Part shown: in pieces, positions 1-8,636 of the stretch
Numbering within the stretch: position 1 is the stretch's first letter
How the letters are laid out: the number at the start of each line of letters is the position of its first letter
Origin: Thiospirillum jenense
Lineage (GTDB): Bacteria > Pseudomonadota > Gammaproteobacteria > Chromatiales > Chromatiaceae
Reading direction: 5' to 3'
DNA: 64,000 bases
Assembly: GCF_014145225.1 (NCBI RefSeq)
Contig: NZ_JABVCQ010000009.1
Span: 1 to 64,000 of the forward strand
Program-made: the position numbers and the translations under genes
The notes under the pieces: model-generated
What the model saw: only the letters and a program-made list of their open reading frames with translations
What the model was told of the DNA's origin: nothing
The model's database searches: none

Positions 1-171
1 GCCCGCCGCAGTTTTGATTTCGTATTCGTTCACCAGAATTAATTGCTGTTCATGGCCGAGCGTTTTTAATAAGGTTTGAAACGCATCACGCAAACTACTT
101 TCATTATCCGCCCCCGCCACGCGCTGTAAATCATCTAATTGGCGTTGATAGTGTTGAATAGCATGGTTCAT
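1..171 (-). CDS. N-terminus of a possible restriction-modification enzyme (partial)
   Basis: Leftward reading frame of 57 codons, starting with ATG at 171 and open to the window edge, so only the N-terminus is visible. It translates as MNHAIQHYQRQLDDLQRV followed by a segment with ADNESSLRDAF and a hydrophobic LILVNEY stretch. An amphipathic helix with an NESS-type segment, followed by a strand ending in E(Y/L), resembles the N-terminus of large single-chain restriction-modification proteins (Type ISP/IIG). This is resemblance from memory, not a motif proof, because the helicase and methylase motifs would lie outside the window. The hairpin at 216-249 separates it from the upstream leftward gene. 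Confidence 0.45.
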   Translation of the reverse strand, partial: MNHAIQHYQRQLDDLQRVAGADNESSLRDAFQTLLKTLGHEQQLILVNEYEIKTAAG

Positions 172-215
172 AAGGTGTTCAGTAGGTGATAAACCGCAGG
201 TGAATGATAAATCAT

Positions 216-249
216 AAAAAACCGCCCTCCAGCAGCGCCAGAGAGCGGT
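216..249 (-). terminator. Rho-independent terminator after the secreted modular protein
   Basis: On the minus strand the arms ACCGCTCTC (241-249) and GAGGGCGGT (221-229) form a 9-bp stem with one G-U pair and an 11-nt loop. A run of six T follows (A216-A221 on the plus strand). It lies about 55 bases past the stop codon of the gene at 303-3914, so it should end that transcript before the next leftward gene begins at 171. Confidence 0.8.
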
Positions 250-302
250 AAAACATCAACTCAGGTCAGCCGTAGCCGACCGGATGATTTAAGCGCGTAT
301 TA

Positions 303-3300
303 TCAATCGCCAGCAATTGGCGCGAGCAAATTAGGAATACTCTCAATCGCCGCGTCGCGGGTGGCTTCATCTGACGTGACATTGGCTAACACATTGCTAC
401 CAGCGGCAATGAGGTACTGCTGATTCGCCGCACCCAATTCGCTGTACACAATGCCATTTTCACTTTGGTAGTCAGCAAAAGCCAGTGACACTTCAGTCCG
501 ATGCTTAAACCGCAGCATATCGGACTGCGCATCCGCCGAGGTATTGGCCCATCCGCCATTAATGAGGGCAATAATCATCGCGTTGCGCGGCGTACCACGT
601 TCACCCAGCTCGGTCATCCAGTAGTTTCTGCCATTGACATCCGCACCGCGTCCGAAGATGTTGCGGTAAATCTCATCAATGTATTCACCGTCACTCAAGG
701 TTTGCGGATACTTGGCTTGCACCAGCGGTTGCTCGAAGAACGCTTGGGCAACAGTTTCGATGGTCCAAGGATCGCCGTTAGCATCCAACTGACCGGTTTC
801 GATGTTACCTACCCAATAATCCAGCCCTTGTGCATCCATTGCATAGCCCATCGTGGCCATGTACAGCTCGGCAACTTTCCAGCGGGTGGTTTCTTGGCGC
901 GGCACGGCACCGAACGACGCAATGACCTGCTGGGTTGGCTCATCACTGGCCTCCAGTAAGTCGGCAACCGCGACGGTGCAAGTTGGCACTGGGGCAGGTG
1001 CCGTTTCACCAGCGGCGGGTTCTTCAGGGGCGCAGATGCCACCCCAACCGGTGAACTCGGCATCGTCACCAATGGCCGTTGCTGTGAAAGTGATGGTCTC
1101 ATCTTCGCCAAAGGTTTCGCTGCAAGTGCCAGTTAAACCAACGTCACCTTCCGAATCATCTGCCAGAGTACGCGAGCAGTTGATGCCCGATGGGCGGCTG
1201 ACGATCTTACCCGTACCAACGATCACGGCTTCAATTTGCAGGCGGTCTGTATAGGACTGCTCTTCAAACTCGGCAATGGCCGATTGCGCTCCAGTCAGTT
1301 CTACCTGACAAGTCGGCGATGTGCTGCCCGGACAGGCGCCACCACGTCCCCATTGTTTGAACTGCCAGCCCTCAGCGGCGTCTGCTGCAAGCGAAACGCT
1401 TGAGGTCGTGGAGGCGAAGCTACCCAGACACATGGACGTCGTGCAGTCAATGCCAGCGGGAGTGCTAACTACGCTGCCTTCACCAACCACCGACACCACC
1501 AACTGGCGATTGCCGGTTGGGTAACGGAAGGTCGCGGTGACATCGCGGTCTTGAGCCATCGAGACCGTGCAGGTTAAGCCGTCGTTCGTAGTGCAACCGC
1601 TCCAACTACTAAACACCGCACCATTGATTAGCGGCATGGCGGTCAGGGTGACAGATTGATCGGCAGAAAAGTCGCGTTCACACAAACTACCGCAGGCAAT
1701 GCCGCTGGGCGTACTTCTGACCGCACCCGGCCCGTACACATCAACCGATAAGGTCTGCATCGCCGTTGTCGAGGCGGTGGCGACGACGAAATCCTCTTTG
1801 GTGATGTCGTTAGTTACGCCGTCGCTATTCATCACGAACAGGCGCACGTCATAACTGCCGGCAGTGCGGTAAGTATGCTCGGGATTTTGTTCGCTAGAGT
1901 ATTGACCATCGCCAAACTCCCACTGCCACAACACGATACTCGGCGCTGATGCTTCCCGCGCTTCAAATTTCGGCGGGTACTGAGTACCGCTACGTTCGCC
2001 ACCGGTGATGTCAGATTCATTTTCCACCAACTCGTTGACGATAGTGAACTGGCCGGTCGCGCCATTCAATTTACCGACATACCAGTATTCACCGAGGCCG
2101 GTTACGAGGTCGGTTACGGGGTCGGTTGATGGGGTTGGAGCAGTCAACGACCGTAGCAAACCGTTATCGTCATAGATTTCTACGATTGCACTTGACGTGG
2201 CCAGCGTAGTGTCACCCGTCGTGTTGCGTGCCGAGTAGTTATGAACGAAGTAGTAATACGTCCCGTCAACCAGGTCAGTGATGGTGACGGTTTCTGGTCC
2301 ATAACTGCTGGTGTCGTCAATATCCAAATTGGCGTGGCCAACGTCGCGGTTTTCAAGGGGATAGTAAACGTGCTCCCCATCAGGAGTGAGCAGATGTGAA
2401 TCCAAATCCCGTGGCGTTTCACCCCACGACAACACAAACCGCATGTTGCCCGCTGCCAGCGGCCGCGTCATGGAAAAGTCATGGCGATTTTCCACACCTG
2501 CGACAATCATCACATGGTCATAAGAATACGGCGCATAACCGGTCATGTTAGCCGTGAGGGTTTGCGTGGCATCACTGGAGGCATCATAGAATTCAACATC
2601 TAATGGCGCGGGGCCTTCAGTGTTGTTGGCATAAAAGTCGGCACTCAACGAGCCTGGTGGCACGTTTTCAATGCGGTATTCGCCTTCTTCATTGGTGCGA
2701 ACAATCTGACCACCATTGAGTTTGACGCCCACATTTGCCAATGGTTCACCCGACTGCGCATCCGTCACCACACCCCACAACACAGTGCTAACCGTCGTGG
2801 CGCCGGCGACATTCACATACTCTGTTTTCACCACTTCACGCGACATGCCGTCTGAATTGGTGACTGTCAACATGACTGTATAAACGCCCGGCTCGGTGTA
2901 GATATGTTGCGGATTCTGTTCGGTGGACGTTTCACCATCGCCAAAATCCCACAACCACGCGGTGATAGTCGGCGCAACCGCCTCACGCGCTTCAGGTTTT
3001 GGCGGATACGGCTGTTCGCTGCCAGACCGTGCCGTACTGCCTGGTTCGGTATCTTGAATGCGATTGATGGCAGTGAACTGGCCGGTGGCGCCGTCCAGTG
3101 TGCCAACATACCAATAACGCCCTAATTCTTCCGGGACCTTAAACTCGTACGCCGCTTGATCTTGTCGATCGCCCGAATAAATATTCACTATTGCACCAGA
3201 GGCTTTTAACCCGGCATCATTCGTATTACTACGGCCACTGTAATTGTGGATGTAATAGTGATAAACACCATTAAATAACCGTGAAATAGTGACAGTCTCT

Positions 3301-3914
3301 GGACCATAGCCAGACATATTATCCACATCTAATTTAGCAAATGGGGCGGAATCAGGGTGCCCTTTATTGCCGTAATAAACATGGTAGGGTTGACCATTAC
3401 TGCCAGCGGCAATGGATGTCAATAAATGCGAATCCAAATCACGCGGTGTTTCACCCCAGGTCAAGACAAAGCGCATTTCACCAACAGCCAAGGTCTGCGT
3501 CATGGAAATGTCATGGCGATTGTCATCACCCGCTTCAATTCGCACATGGTCATACTGATAAGGAATATAACCATTTAATTCGGCAGTAATGACTTGCGTT
3601 GCATCGGTTGACGCATCATAAAAATCCACCGCGAGTGGCGCTTCGCCTTCGGTGTTATTGGCGTAAAAATCGGCATTCAAGCTACCGGCAGGGACATTAT
3701 TCAGGGTATAGCGACCCTGACTATCGGTGGTGGCGGTTTGTGCGGCAACTGACACGCTGACATTGGCGAGCGGATCGCCTGTTGCAGCATCAGTCACGAC
3801 GCCCGTTAAGGTATTGGTGACAGCCTGACTGGACAGCGGCAACATCGCTCCTATGAGGAGGACACCGCTCGCGGCCGCAGACCTTAACCAATGAGGCATA
3901 AGGTGTGAAGACAT
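303..3914 (-). CDS. Large secreted modular protein: duplicated regulatory/PKD units, InlB-like repeats, DUF4214 C-terminus
   Basis: Start chosen at ATG 3914 because it begins a clear signal peptide (MSSHLMPHWLRSAAASG, hydrophobic core, cut near LSSQA); an in-frame start 29 codons upstream would bury it. The 1203-residue product holds two copies of a unit of about 340 residues (about 32-365 and 376-715). Each has a carboxypeptidase-regulatory-like fold (GVVTDA..G.PLANV), a domain with the motif RFVL(T/S)WGETPRDLDSHL, and a PKD domain (W.(W/F)(D/E)FGDG...EQNP). Three Cys-containing InlB-type repeats follow (about 720-1000), then a DUF4214 domain (about 1010-1190, with DYWV and NGRNYWMTELGERG). 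DUF4214 is often found in extracellular or S-layer-linked proteins. A role as an exported surface or matrix protein is inference. No LPXTG or Type 9 tail is seen. Confidence 0.85.
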   Translation of the reverse strand: MSSHLMPHWLRSAAASGVLLIGAMLPLSSQAVTNTLTGVVTDAATGDPLANVSVSVAAQTATTDSQGRYTLNNVPAGSLNADFYANNTEGEAPLAVDFYDASTDATQVITAELNGYIPYQYDHVRIEAGDDNRHDISMTQTLAVGEMRFVLTWGETPRDLDSHLLTSIAAGSNGQPYHVYYGNKGHPDSAPFAKLDVDNMSGYGPETVTISRLFNGVYHYYIHNYSGRSNTNDAGLKASGAIVNIYSGDRQDQAAYEFKVPEELGRYWYVGTLDGATGQFTAINRIQDTEPGSTARSGSEQPYPPKPEAREAVAPTITAWLWDFGDGETSTEQNPQHIYTEPGVYTVMLTVTNSDGMSREVVKTEYVNVAGATTVSTVLWGVVTDAQSGEPLANVGVKLNGGQIVRTNEEGEYRIENVPPGSLSADFYANNTEGPAPLDVEFYDASSDATQTLTANMTGYAPYSYDHVMIVAGVENRHDFSMTRPLAAGNMRFVLSWGETPRDLDSHLLTPDGEHVYYPLENRDVGHANLDIDDTSSYGPETVTITDLVDGTYYYFVHNYSARNTTGDTTLATSSAIVEIYDDNGLLRSLTAPTPSTDPVTDLVTGLGEYWYVGKLNGATGQFTIVNELVENESDITGGERSGTQYPPKFEAREASAPSIVLWQWEFGDGQYSSEQNPEHTYRTAGSYDVRLFVMNSDGVTNDITKEDFVVATASTTAMQTLSVDVYGPGAVRSTPSGIACGSLCERDFSADQSVTLTAMPLINGAVFSSWSGCTTNDGLTCTVSMAQDRDVTATFRYPTGNRQLVVSVVGEGSVVSTPAGIDCTTSMCLGSFASTTSSVSLAADAAEGWQFKQWGRGGACPGSTSPTCQVELTGAQSAIAEFEEQSYTDRLQIEAVIVGTGKIVSRPSGINCSRTLADDSEGDVGLTGTCSETFGEDETITFTATAIGDDAEFTGWGGICAPEEPAAGETAPAPVPTCTVAVADLLEASDEPTQQVIASFGAVPRQETTRWKVAELYMATMGYAMDAQGLDYWVGNIETGQLDANGDPWTIETVAQAFFEQPLVQAKYPQTLSDGEYIDEIYRNIFGRGADVNGRNYWMTELGERGTPRNAMIIALINGGWANTSADAQSDMLRFKHRTEVSLAFADYQSENGIVYSELGAANQQYLIAAGSNVLANVTSDEATRDAAIESIPNLLAPIAGD

Positions 3915-4260
3915 ATTAAAGGTACTCTCTAACTTAGTTTGGTTGATAAAAAGGAAAGGACACGTTGTGGTAATCGTATAGAATTTTAAGGGTTCCTCCA
4001 TTCGTGATGTTTATACAATGCAGTCAATGGCTGTTTAATATGGTGACTTGCCAGAGATTCTCAACTCTGCTAAGTCCACACAACAAGTGCTTTAAAAAAG
4101 CAAGCACATTATTTTGAAGCGTAGTGGCTTTGGCATGAAATTCCGGCACAATTTATAACACAACGTGTTTAGGATACAACGCTCTATTAAACGGTATCCG
4201 TGATCTAATTCGCACAGTGCCATGCTTAAGACCGACCTATATCGTTTATTAAATCGCCCG
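3915..4260. other. Intergenic region between the modular protein and fieF
   Basis: Both neighbours run leftward, so this stretch holds the 3' side of fieF and the leader of the modular protein gene. Just upstream of ATG 3914 (minus strand) is AGAGAG about 9 bases before the start, a modest ribosome binding site. No convincing reading frame, strong terminator or promoter with both boxes was seen. Confidence 0.5.
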
Positions 4261-5199
4261 TCATTTTAACGCTAACTGAGCGTGATCTTGTTCATCACCT
4301 AAGCTCGCCGGGTCTTGATGAATAATGATGTCCGAATCAGGATAATAAGCACGAATTTGCATTTCCACCTCAGCCGCAATTTGATGCGCCGCAATTAACA
4401 ACAGGCTATCATCTAATTCCAAATGTAATTGAATGATGAGCGATTGTCCTGATTGACGGGTACGCAAATCATGCACACCTAATACCTGTGGTACTTGATG
4501 TGCCAATGCCAAAATATGCTGGCGCTGCGGTTCAGGTAACTCACGATCTAATAATAGCTGCACTGCATCCCAACCAATTTGAAATGCGCTATACAACACA
4601 TAGCCGCCAATTGCCAGACCAAATAACGGATCAGCACCGTGCAACCCAAATTGCGCAAATAACAATGCCGCAATCGTTGCACCATTCGTGGCTAAGTCAG
4701 TCGCATAATGCATCGCATCTGCTTTAATTGCTGTTGAGCCTGTACGACGAATGACATGGCGTTGAAATAGCAATAACCCCAGTGTTAATACAATTGAAAA
4801 AAGCATCACCCACACCCCAGTTTCAGTCGCCGTTAAGGGGCGCGGGTGTAATAACCGATCTAGGGCATGAAGCGCAAAAAATAATGCCGAACCAGCAATA
4901 AAAGTCGCCTGTCCAAGTGCCGCCAATGCTTGCGCTTTACCATAGCCAAATCGGTGTTTATCATCAGGTGGACGCAATGACCAGCGTACGGCTAATAAGT
5001 TAATCAGTGATGCCCCAGCGTCGAGTGAAGAATCAATTAGTGCTGCTAGTAAACTGATTGATCCGGTTGCTACCCACGCACCAAATTTGGCAATCATTAA
5101 TACAACCGCAGTGGCAACGGAAGCGTGGGTAGCCCACCACAGCAACCGCGCAACAGTTGCCGTCGTGGGTGGGTGAGACGGAATAGATGGTGTTGCCAT
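4261..5199 (-). CDS. fieF: Cation diffusion facilitator, FieF/YiiP type
   Basis: Inner-membrane metal/proton antiporter that exports Zn2+, Fe2+ or Cd2+ in the family. Six membrane segments lie in the first 210 residues, followed by the cytoplasmic dimerisation domain. Counting from ATG 5199, the transport-site residues of YiiP are present as DSSLD (D56, D60) and HYATD (H164, D168). Other family signatures are SLRPPDDKHRFGYGKAQAL and the C-terminal HDLRTRQSG and DIIIHQDP segments, typical of FieF. Length (312) is close to E. coli FieF (300). A TTG two codons upstream is also open; ATG is preferred. The stop lies 142 bases from the start of speE in the same direction, with speE ending just upstream of fieF, so the two may be co-transcribed. 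Confidence 0.93.
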   Translation of the reverse strand: MATPSIPSHPPTTATVARLLWWATHASVATAVVLMIAKFGAWVATGSISLLAALIDSSLDAGASLINLLAVRWSLRPPDDKHRFGYGKAQALAALGQATFIAGSALFFALHALDRLLHPRPLTATETGVWVMLFSIVLTLGLLLFQRHVIRRTGSTAIKADAMHYATDLATNGATIAALLFAQFGLHGADPLFGLAIGGYVLYSAFQIGWDAVQLLLDRELPEPQRQHILALAHQVPQVLGVHDLRTRQSGQSLIIQLHLELDDSLLLIAAHQIAAEVEMQIRAYYPDSDIIIHQDPASLGDEQDHAQLALK

Positions 5200-5234
5200 A
5201 GTCAATTACCATGCAATGAAAATCTGGCCGGTGT

Positions 5235-6092
5235 TTAATTTTTAGTGATTGCCTCGGCAAAAAACTGCGGGGGCGTAAATGCTGCTTGATGAATTACAGC
5301 GTTATAATAGCGAGTGGGAAATAAACACGCCGCCGCGGCTGCTTGACGCCATCCGTATTCATTCGCCACTTTACTTGCTAAAATTGCACTCCACCAACCT
5401 GATGGATAAATTGGTTGGGGAAAAAACAGTGAATGACACTGCATAAAATTGGCAGTGTGTAAGCTATTATACATGCCGCGAATAATGTCAAGATGATACA
5501 GCGGTGATTCGCTTTGTTGTACTAAAATGCCATCAGTACCGAGCGCCGAATAACAGTTTTGATAAAACGCAGTATTAAATAAACCTTCCGCTGGACCTAC
5601 CGGATCTGTGCTATCAATAATAATAAGATCAAGACTGCCGGGCGCCGCGTCTTTAATCCAACGAATTCCATCTGAAAATAATAATGTGGCGCGGGAATCA
5701 TGATTACTCTCAGTTAATTCGGGGAAATACTGCTCTGCCAAACGGGTGACGCGCTCATCAATTTCAATTTGCACCACCGATTCAACTTCGGGATGTTTTA
5801 ATACCTCGCGCAGCGTTCCGCAATCACCACCGCCAATAATACACACGCGGCGCGGCGCAGGGTGGGTGAATAATGCCGGATGCGTGAGCATTTCATGGTA
5901 AATGAAATTGTCTCGTGTGCTGACCATTGTGCAGCCATCAATCACCATTAAATGACCAAACTGCGTTGTGTCATAAATCGCAATTGTTTGATAAGGTGTG
6001 CGTTCTTCATGCAGTTTAGCGTTAATGCGCAATGCAAAAGCACTGCCGGCGTCAGTGGCAATTTCAACAAACCAGTCAGGATGATTAAGCAT
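5235..6092 (-). CDS. speE: Spermidine synthase (polyamine aminopropyltransferase)
   Basis: Transfers an aminopropyl group from decarboxylated S-adenosylmethionine to putrescine in the cytoplasm. ATG 6092 is chosen because AGGAAG sits 6 bases before it; a TTG nine codons upstream lacks this. The 285-residue product has the spermidine synthase hallmarks in order: YQTIAIYDTTQFGHLMVIDG, the YHEM segment, the AdoMet-type loop IIGGGDCGTLREVLKH, the acidic strand VEIDERV-like (VVQIEIDERV) and the catalytic IIIDSTDPVGPAEGLF. Length matches E. coli SpeE (288). No speD is in the window. It lies upstream of fieF in the same direction. Its by-product methylthioadenosine could feed the mtnA step encoded at 24.4 kb (inference). 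Confidence 0.95.
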   Translation of the reverse strand: MLNHPDWFVEIATDAGSAFALRINAKLHEERTPYQTIAIYDTTQFGHLMVIDGCTMVSTRDNFIYHEMLTHPALFTHPAPRRVCIIGGGDCGTLREVLKHPEVESVVQIEIDERVTRLAEQYFPELTESNHDSRATLLFSDGIRWIKDAAPGSLDLIIIDSTDPVGPAEGLFNTAFYQNCYSALGTDGILVQQSESPLYHLDIIRGMYNSLHTANFMQCHSLFFPQPIYPSGWWSAILASKVANEYGWRQAAAAACLFPTRYYNAVIHQAAFTPPQFFAEAITKN

Positions 6093-6733
6093 AAGTTTCT
6101 TCCTAAATGTGATGCCCAAATAAGGCTATTGAGATTAAATCAAATCGGCAAAGTAAGCGACGAATAATATAGTCAATCCAAGATAAATTGATTCCAATAT
6201 GGTAACATCGTCATTCCCACCTTGCGAGAATCCAACAACACGCCGCTATCTAAATGTTCGCGTTTGCGGGAATGAAGAAGATTAGACTGCGAATTCAGCA
6301 AGCATTTTATATTGGCTTAACTACAACAATTAATGCCAACTAAATGCGGCTATTTTGCCATTAACCTTGCTTATTGGCGATAAAGATAATAGATTATTGA
6401 AAATCAATAGCCAACTCTCCTTTTTATTGAATATCTGCCCTTGATTTATTTCAAATATCACACGCATAATTTGATTTACCAACCACGCTGAATCGCGTTG
6501 TGCGTATTGCCAAAAAGAACACAACCCCGGTTTTAATCCATTAATCCATATTTTGAAATGCAGATAAACTTGACACAAATAGATGAATAATGAACCACTC
6601 CCGACAAATGGTTCGTGGTATTTTCAAATGCGTTGGGCTGCCGCCGTTTAATTTGTTGAGTCGCACGGGACTTGCCGCACGGATGGCACACTGGTCTTTT
6701 AATCATCAAATGTCAGGCGACAATTCAAATGAA
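6093..6733. other. Gene-poor intergenic region with an inverted repeat
   Basis: Between the start of speE and the end of the dynamin-like gene. Short open frames here (for example 6330-6578 on the minus strand) have no recognisable content and no ribosome binding site. AT-rich apart from the TCATTCCC/GGGAATGA repeat pair listed separately. No RNA gene was recognised. Confidence 0.5.
6211..6275. repeat. Inverted repeat TCATTCCC...GGGAATGA
   Basis: TCATTCCC at 6211-6218 is matched by GGGAATGA at 6268-6275 across a 49-base centre. The inner sequences (CACCTTGCGAGAATCC and TTCGCGTTTGCG) look like decayed copies of the CATTCCCGC...GCGGGAAT palindromes that are dispersed in many proteobacterial genomes. 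It may be a decayed dispersed palindrome (REP- or MITE-like). The assignment to a family is inference. Confidence 0.45.
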
Positions 6734-8197
6734 TTATTGACGCGGCGTGTCCGATGGATGAGTAAAGCGTTCATTCAGGCTTTGCACATAGGCTTCACAA
6801 TCATGCAAGACTTTAGCAACCCGCCCTTCCGCCCATGCATTCCAACCTACCGGCTGACCAGTAATAATCGTTTGCCAACGATGCACATTCATTAAAAAGG
6901 CGTCAATGATATTGCCTGGTAGTTTTTCTTGTGCGATCTGTTTTTTTAACCAGGATAATAACGACCAAGTTATTAAACGGCTGATACCAATGTGCATGGC
7001 GATCATGCCAATAAATAATAGCATTTCGAGCGTTTCTAATGTCCAAGTCAATCCCAAGTTCTCTAATATAGTGAGCCAGCCCGGTTGATAGGTTAATCCT
7101 TGCCAATGGCCGGCACTAATGCTCCAGATGAGAAATAACACAATTAAAGTGGAAATCACTCCGATGTCGGCCAGTAGAGTGCGCATACGCCAGCGTTTCA
7201 CTGCAGTTATTAATAAAGGAATAGATTCATCAGCTAATATTGTGGCAGTGCTGCGCAATGCTGCAACAATACGATAGGCACGTTCTATTTCAACTTGGGC
7301 AATGCGTTCGTAGATTTCACCTAAATCACGATCGCGTTTATGTTCAAAGCGTTGTCGCCGAATTGGATCGGGAATTGGCACCGCAACACTTTGACTATAA
7401 ATGGTATAAAACCGTCCCGTTGTTAATCCCACTTCACCTAAAGCACGCAGCCAAGCAGCGACTACATCTTCAGGATTATCTTCGCGTGCTGCGGTGTCAA
7501 TTTGATTAAGAATGTATAAAAATTTGCTGGAATCACCACGGCGCATAGTGTCAGCTACCAGGTGTTTTAAGGTATCACGCATCGCGCCCGGTTCGGGATG
7601 GCGTGCATCAAATAACACCAATACCAAATCGGATAAATCAATAATATGATCGGTAATACTTAAAATCGCAGTGCGTTGGGCGTCGGCATCAAATCCCGGT
7701 GAATCAATTAAAATCCGCCCACGCAGACGCTCACTTCGGCAGGTGCGTAATTGTAAATACGCATCAATACGTTTGCCCTCCCCGCCCGCCACCCGTTCTA
7801 TTTGCTGTGACATTTGATAAAACGGAAAACGCGGATCAGAATCAAGCGCCACGCCGGGCAGTGTTAAACTACGCTCATCGCCCCCGTACACAACCACCGT
7901 GAAGCGATCATCTACGGCTTGATTGCCGGTGCGCTGAATATCTTGTTGAAGAAAGTCGTTGATAAATGTAGATTTTCCAGCTGAAAATGTCCCTAAAATT
8001 GCAATTAGCGGCCACCAGGGCACTTGATTAGCAAAGGATTGATTTTTTGCCAATAACCCGAGTTCATAGGCAACGCTGTCTAAGCGACGAAAGCCTTGTA
8101 CTGCATTGATTAATATCGGGTTTTCTTGTTCAAGATGCGCCTCAAGCTCGCTCAAACGCTGTTGAACACTCTCAAATCCGGCGGTCACTGCTGACAT
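6734..8197 (-). CDS. Dynamin-like GTPase with C-terminal membrane hairpin
   Basis: A 487-residue protein with a GTPase domain at about residues 65-250. It has the P-loop GTFSAGKSTFIN, switch II DSPGFDADA, and NQID as the base-reading motif. The C-terminal third holds two hydrophobic segments (around IGVISTLIVLFLIWSIS and LLFIGMIAMHIGISRLI) separated by about 30 residues, then a soluble tail. This is the layout of bacterial dynamin-like or EHD-like membrane-remodelling proteins. The start ATG has AGGGGA seven bases upstream. It runs away from the divergent RND operon. Which membrane process it serves cannot be told from the sequence. Confidence 0.8.
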   Translation of the reverse strand: MSAVTAGFESVQQRLSELEAHLEQENPILINAVQGFRRLDSVAYELGLLAKNQSFANQVPWWPLIAILGTFSAGKSTFINDFLQQDIQRTGNQAVDDRFTVVVYGGDERSLTLPGVALDSDPRFPFYQMSQQIERVAGGEGKRIDAYLQLRTCRSERLRGRILIDSPGFDADAQRTAILSITDHIIDLSDLVLVLFDARHPEPGAMRDTLKHLVADTMRRGDSSKFLYILNQIDTAAREDNPEDVVAAWLRALGEVGLTTGRFYTIYSQSVAVPIPDPIRRQRFEHKRDRDLGEIYERIAQVEIERAYRIVAALRSTATILADESIPLLITAVKRWRMRTLLADIGVISTLIVLFLIWSISAGHWQGLTYQPGWLTILENLGLTWTLETLEMLLFIGMIAMHIGISRLITWSLLSWLKKQIAQEKLPGNIIDAFLMNVHRWQTIITGQPVGWNAWAEGRVAKVLHDCEAYVQSLNERFTHPSDTPRQ

Positions 8198-8370
8198 GAA
8201 ATTCCCCTATGATGTGGTATAAAAAAGACGGTCATCTGTGAATATTTGCAACGCGTCCGACGTGAACGTGTCGAAAATTGCAACCTGCGTCGCAGATCAC
8301 GATACCATACGCTCTAATTTTGGTGCGATAGTCGGCACGGTGGGCGGTGTTGCGCCGTTGTCAAACTGAC

Positions 8371-8395
8371 TGATTGCGTTGTTAAAATGCAATCA
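8371..8395. promoter_or_regulatory. 7-bp inverted repeat, possible operator
   Basis: TGATTGC and GCAATCA are perfect inverted arms around an 11-base AT-rich centre. They lie about 150 bases upstream of the RND operon promoter and 175 bases from the dynamin-like start. The symmetry fits a dimeric regulator site, but chance cannot be excluded. Confidence 0.25.
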
Positions 8396-8543
8396 ATGTG
8401 CGCTAATATTCAGAATAACAAATAGATTGACGATTACTTAAACCGCCGCTTACTTGAATTAACTCACGCTTTACGCGATACTAAACTGACTGCTCAACGC
8501 ATAGTGATGGCGAGTCACAAAGCACTGCTATTACTATGCAGTA

Positions 8544-8573
8544 TTGACAGTGGGCTTGGTGAATGGTTTTAAT
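8544..8573 (+). promoter_or_regulatory. Sigma70-type promoter of the RND operon
   Basis: A perfect -35 box TTGACA (8544-8549), an 18-base spacer, and TTTAAT as the -10 box (8568-8573, five of six consensus bases). Transcription would start near 8580, giving a leader of about 57 bases before the ATG at 8637. Confidence 0.6.
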
Positions 8574-8636
8574 TGCCAAATGCCGCCGCATTATTTTACA
8601 CGATCTCTTTAGTTGTTTATTTAGGTGTCTCCGCTC

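Larger units (their letters stand above)
8198..8636. other. Divergent control region between the dynamin-like gene and the RND operon
   Basis: This region carries the outward signals for both neighbours: a sigma70-type promoter at 8544-8573 for the RND genes, and the inverted repeat TGATTGC (8371-8377) / GCAATCA (8389-8395), a possible operator. A short open frame on the minus strand at 8481-8684 shows no protein-like features. No regulator gene is adjacent. Confidence 0.5.

Noticed and set aside
6330-6578. Open frame of 82 codons on the minus strand in the speE-dynamin spacer
   Set aside because: No ribosome site, unbalanced composition and no recognisable motif; looks like a chance frame.
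6590-6895. Open frame on the plus strand overlapping the dynamin-like gene
   Set aside because: It overlaps the 3' end of a well-supported gene on the other strand, with no motif of its own.
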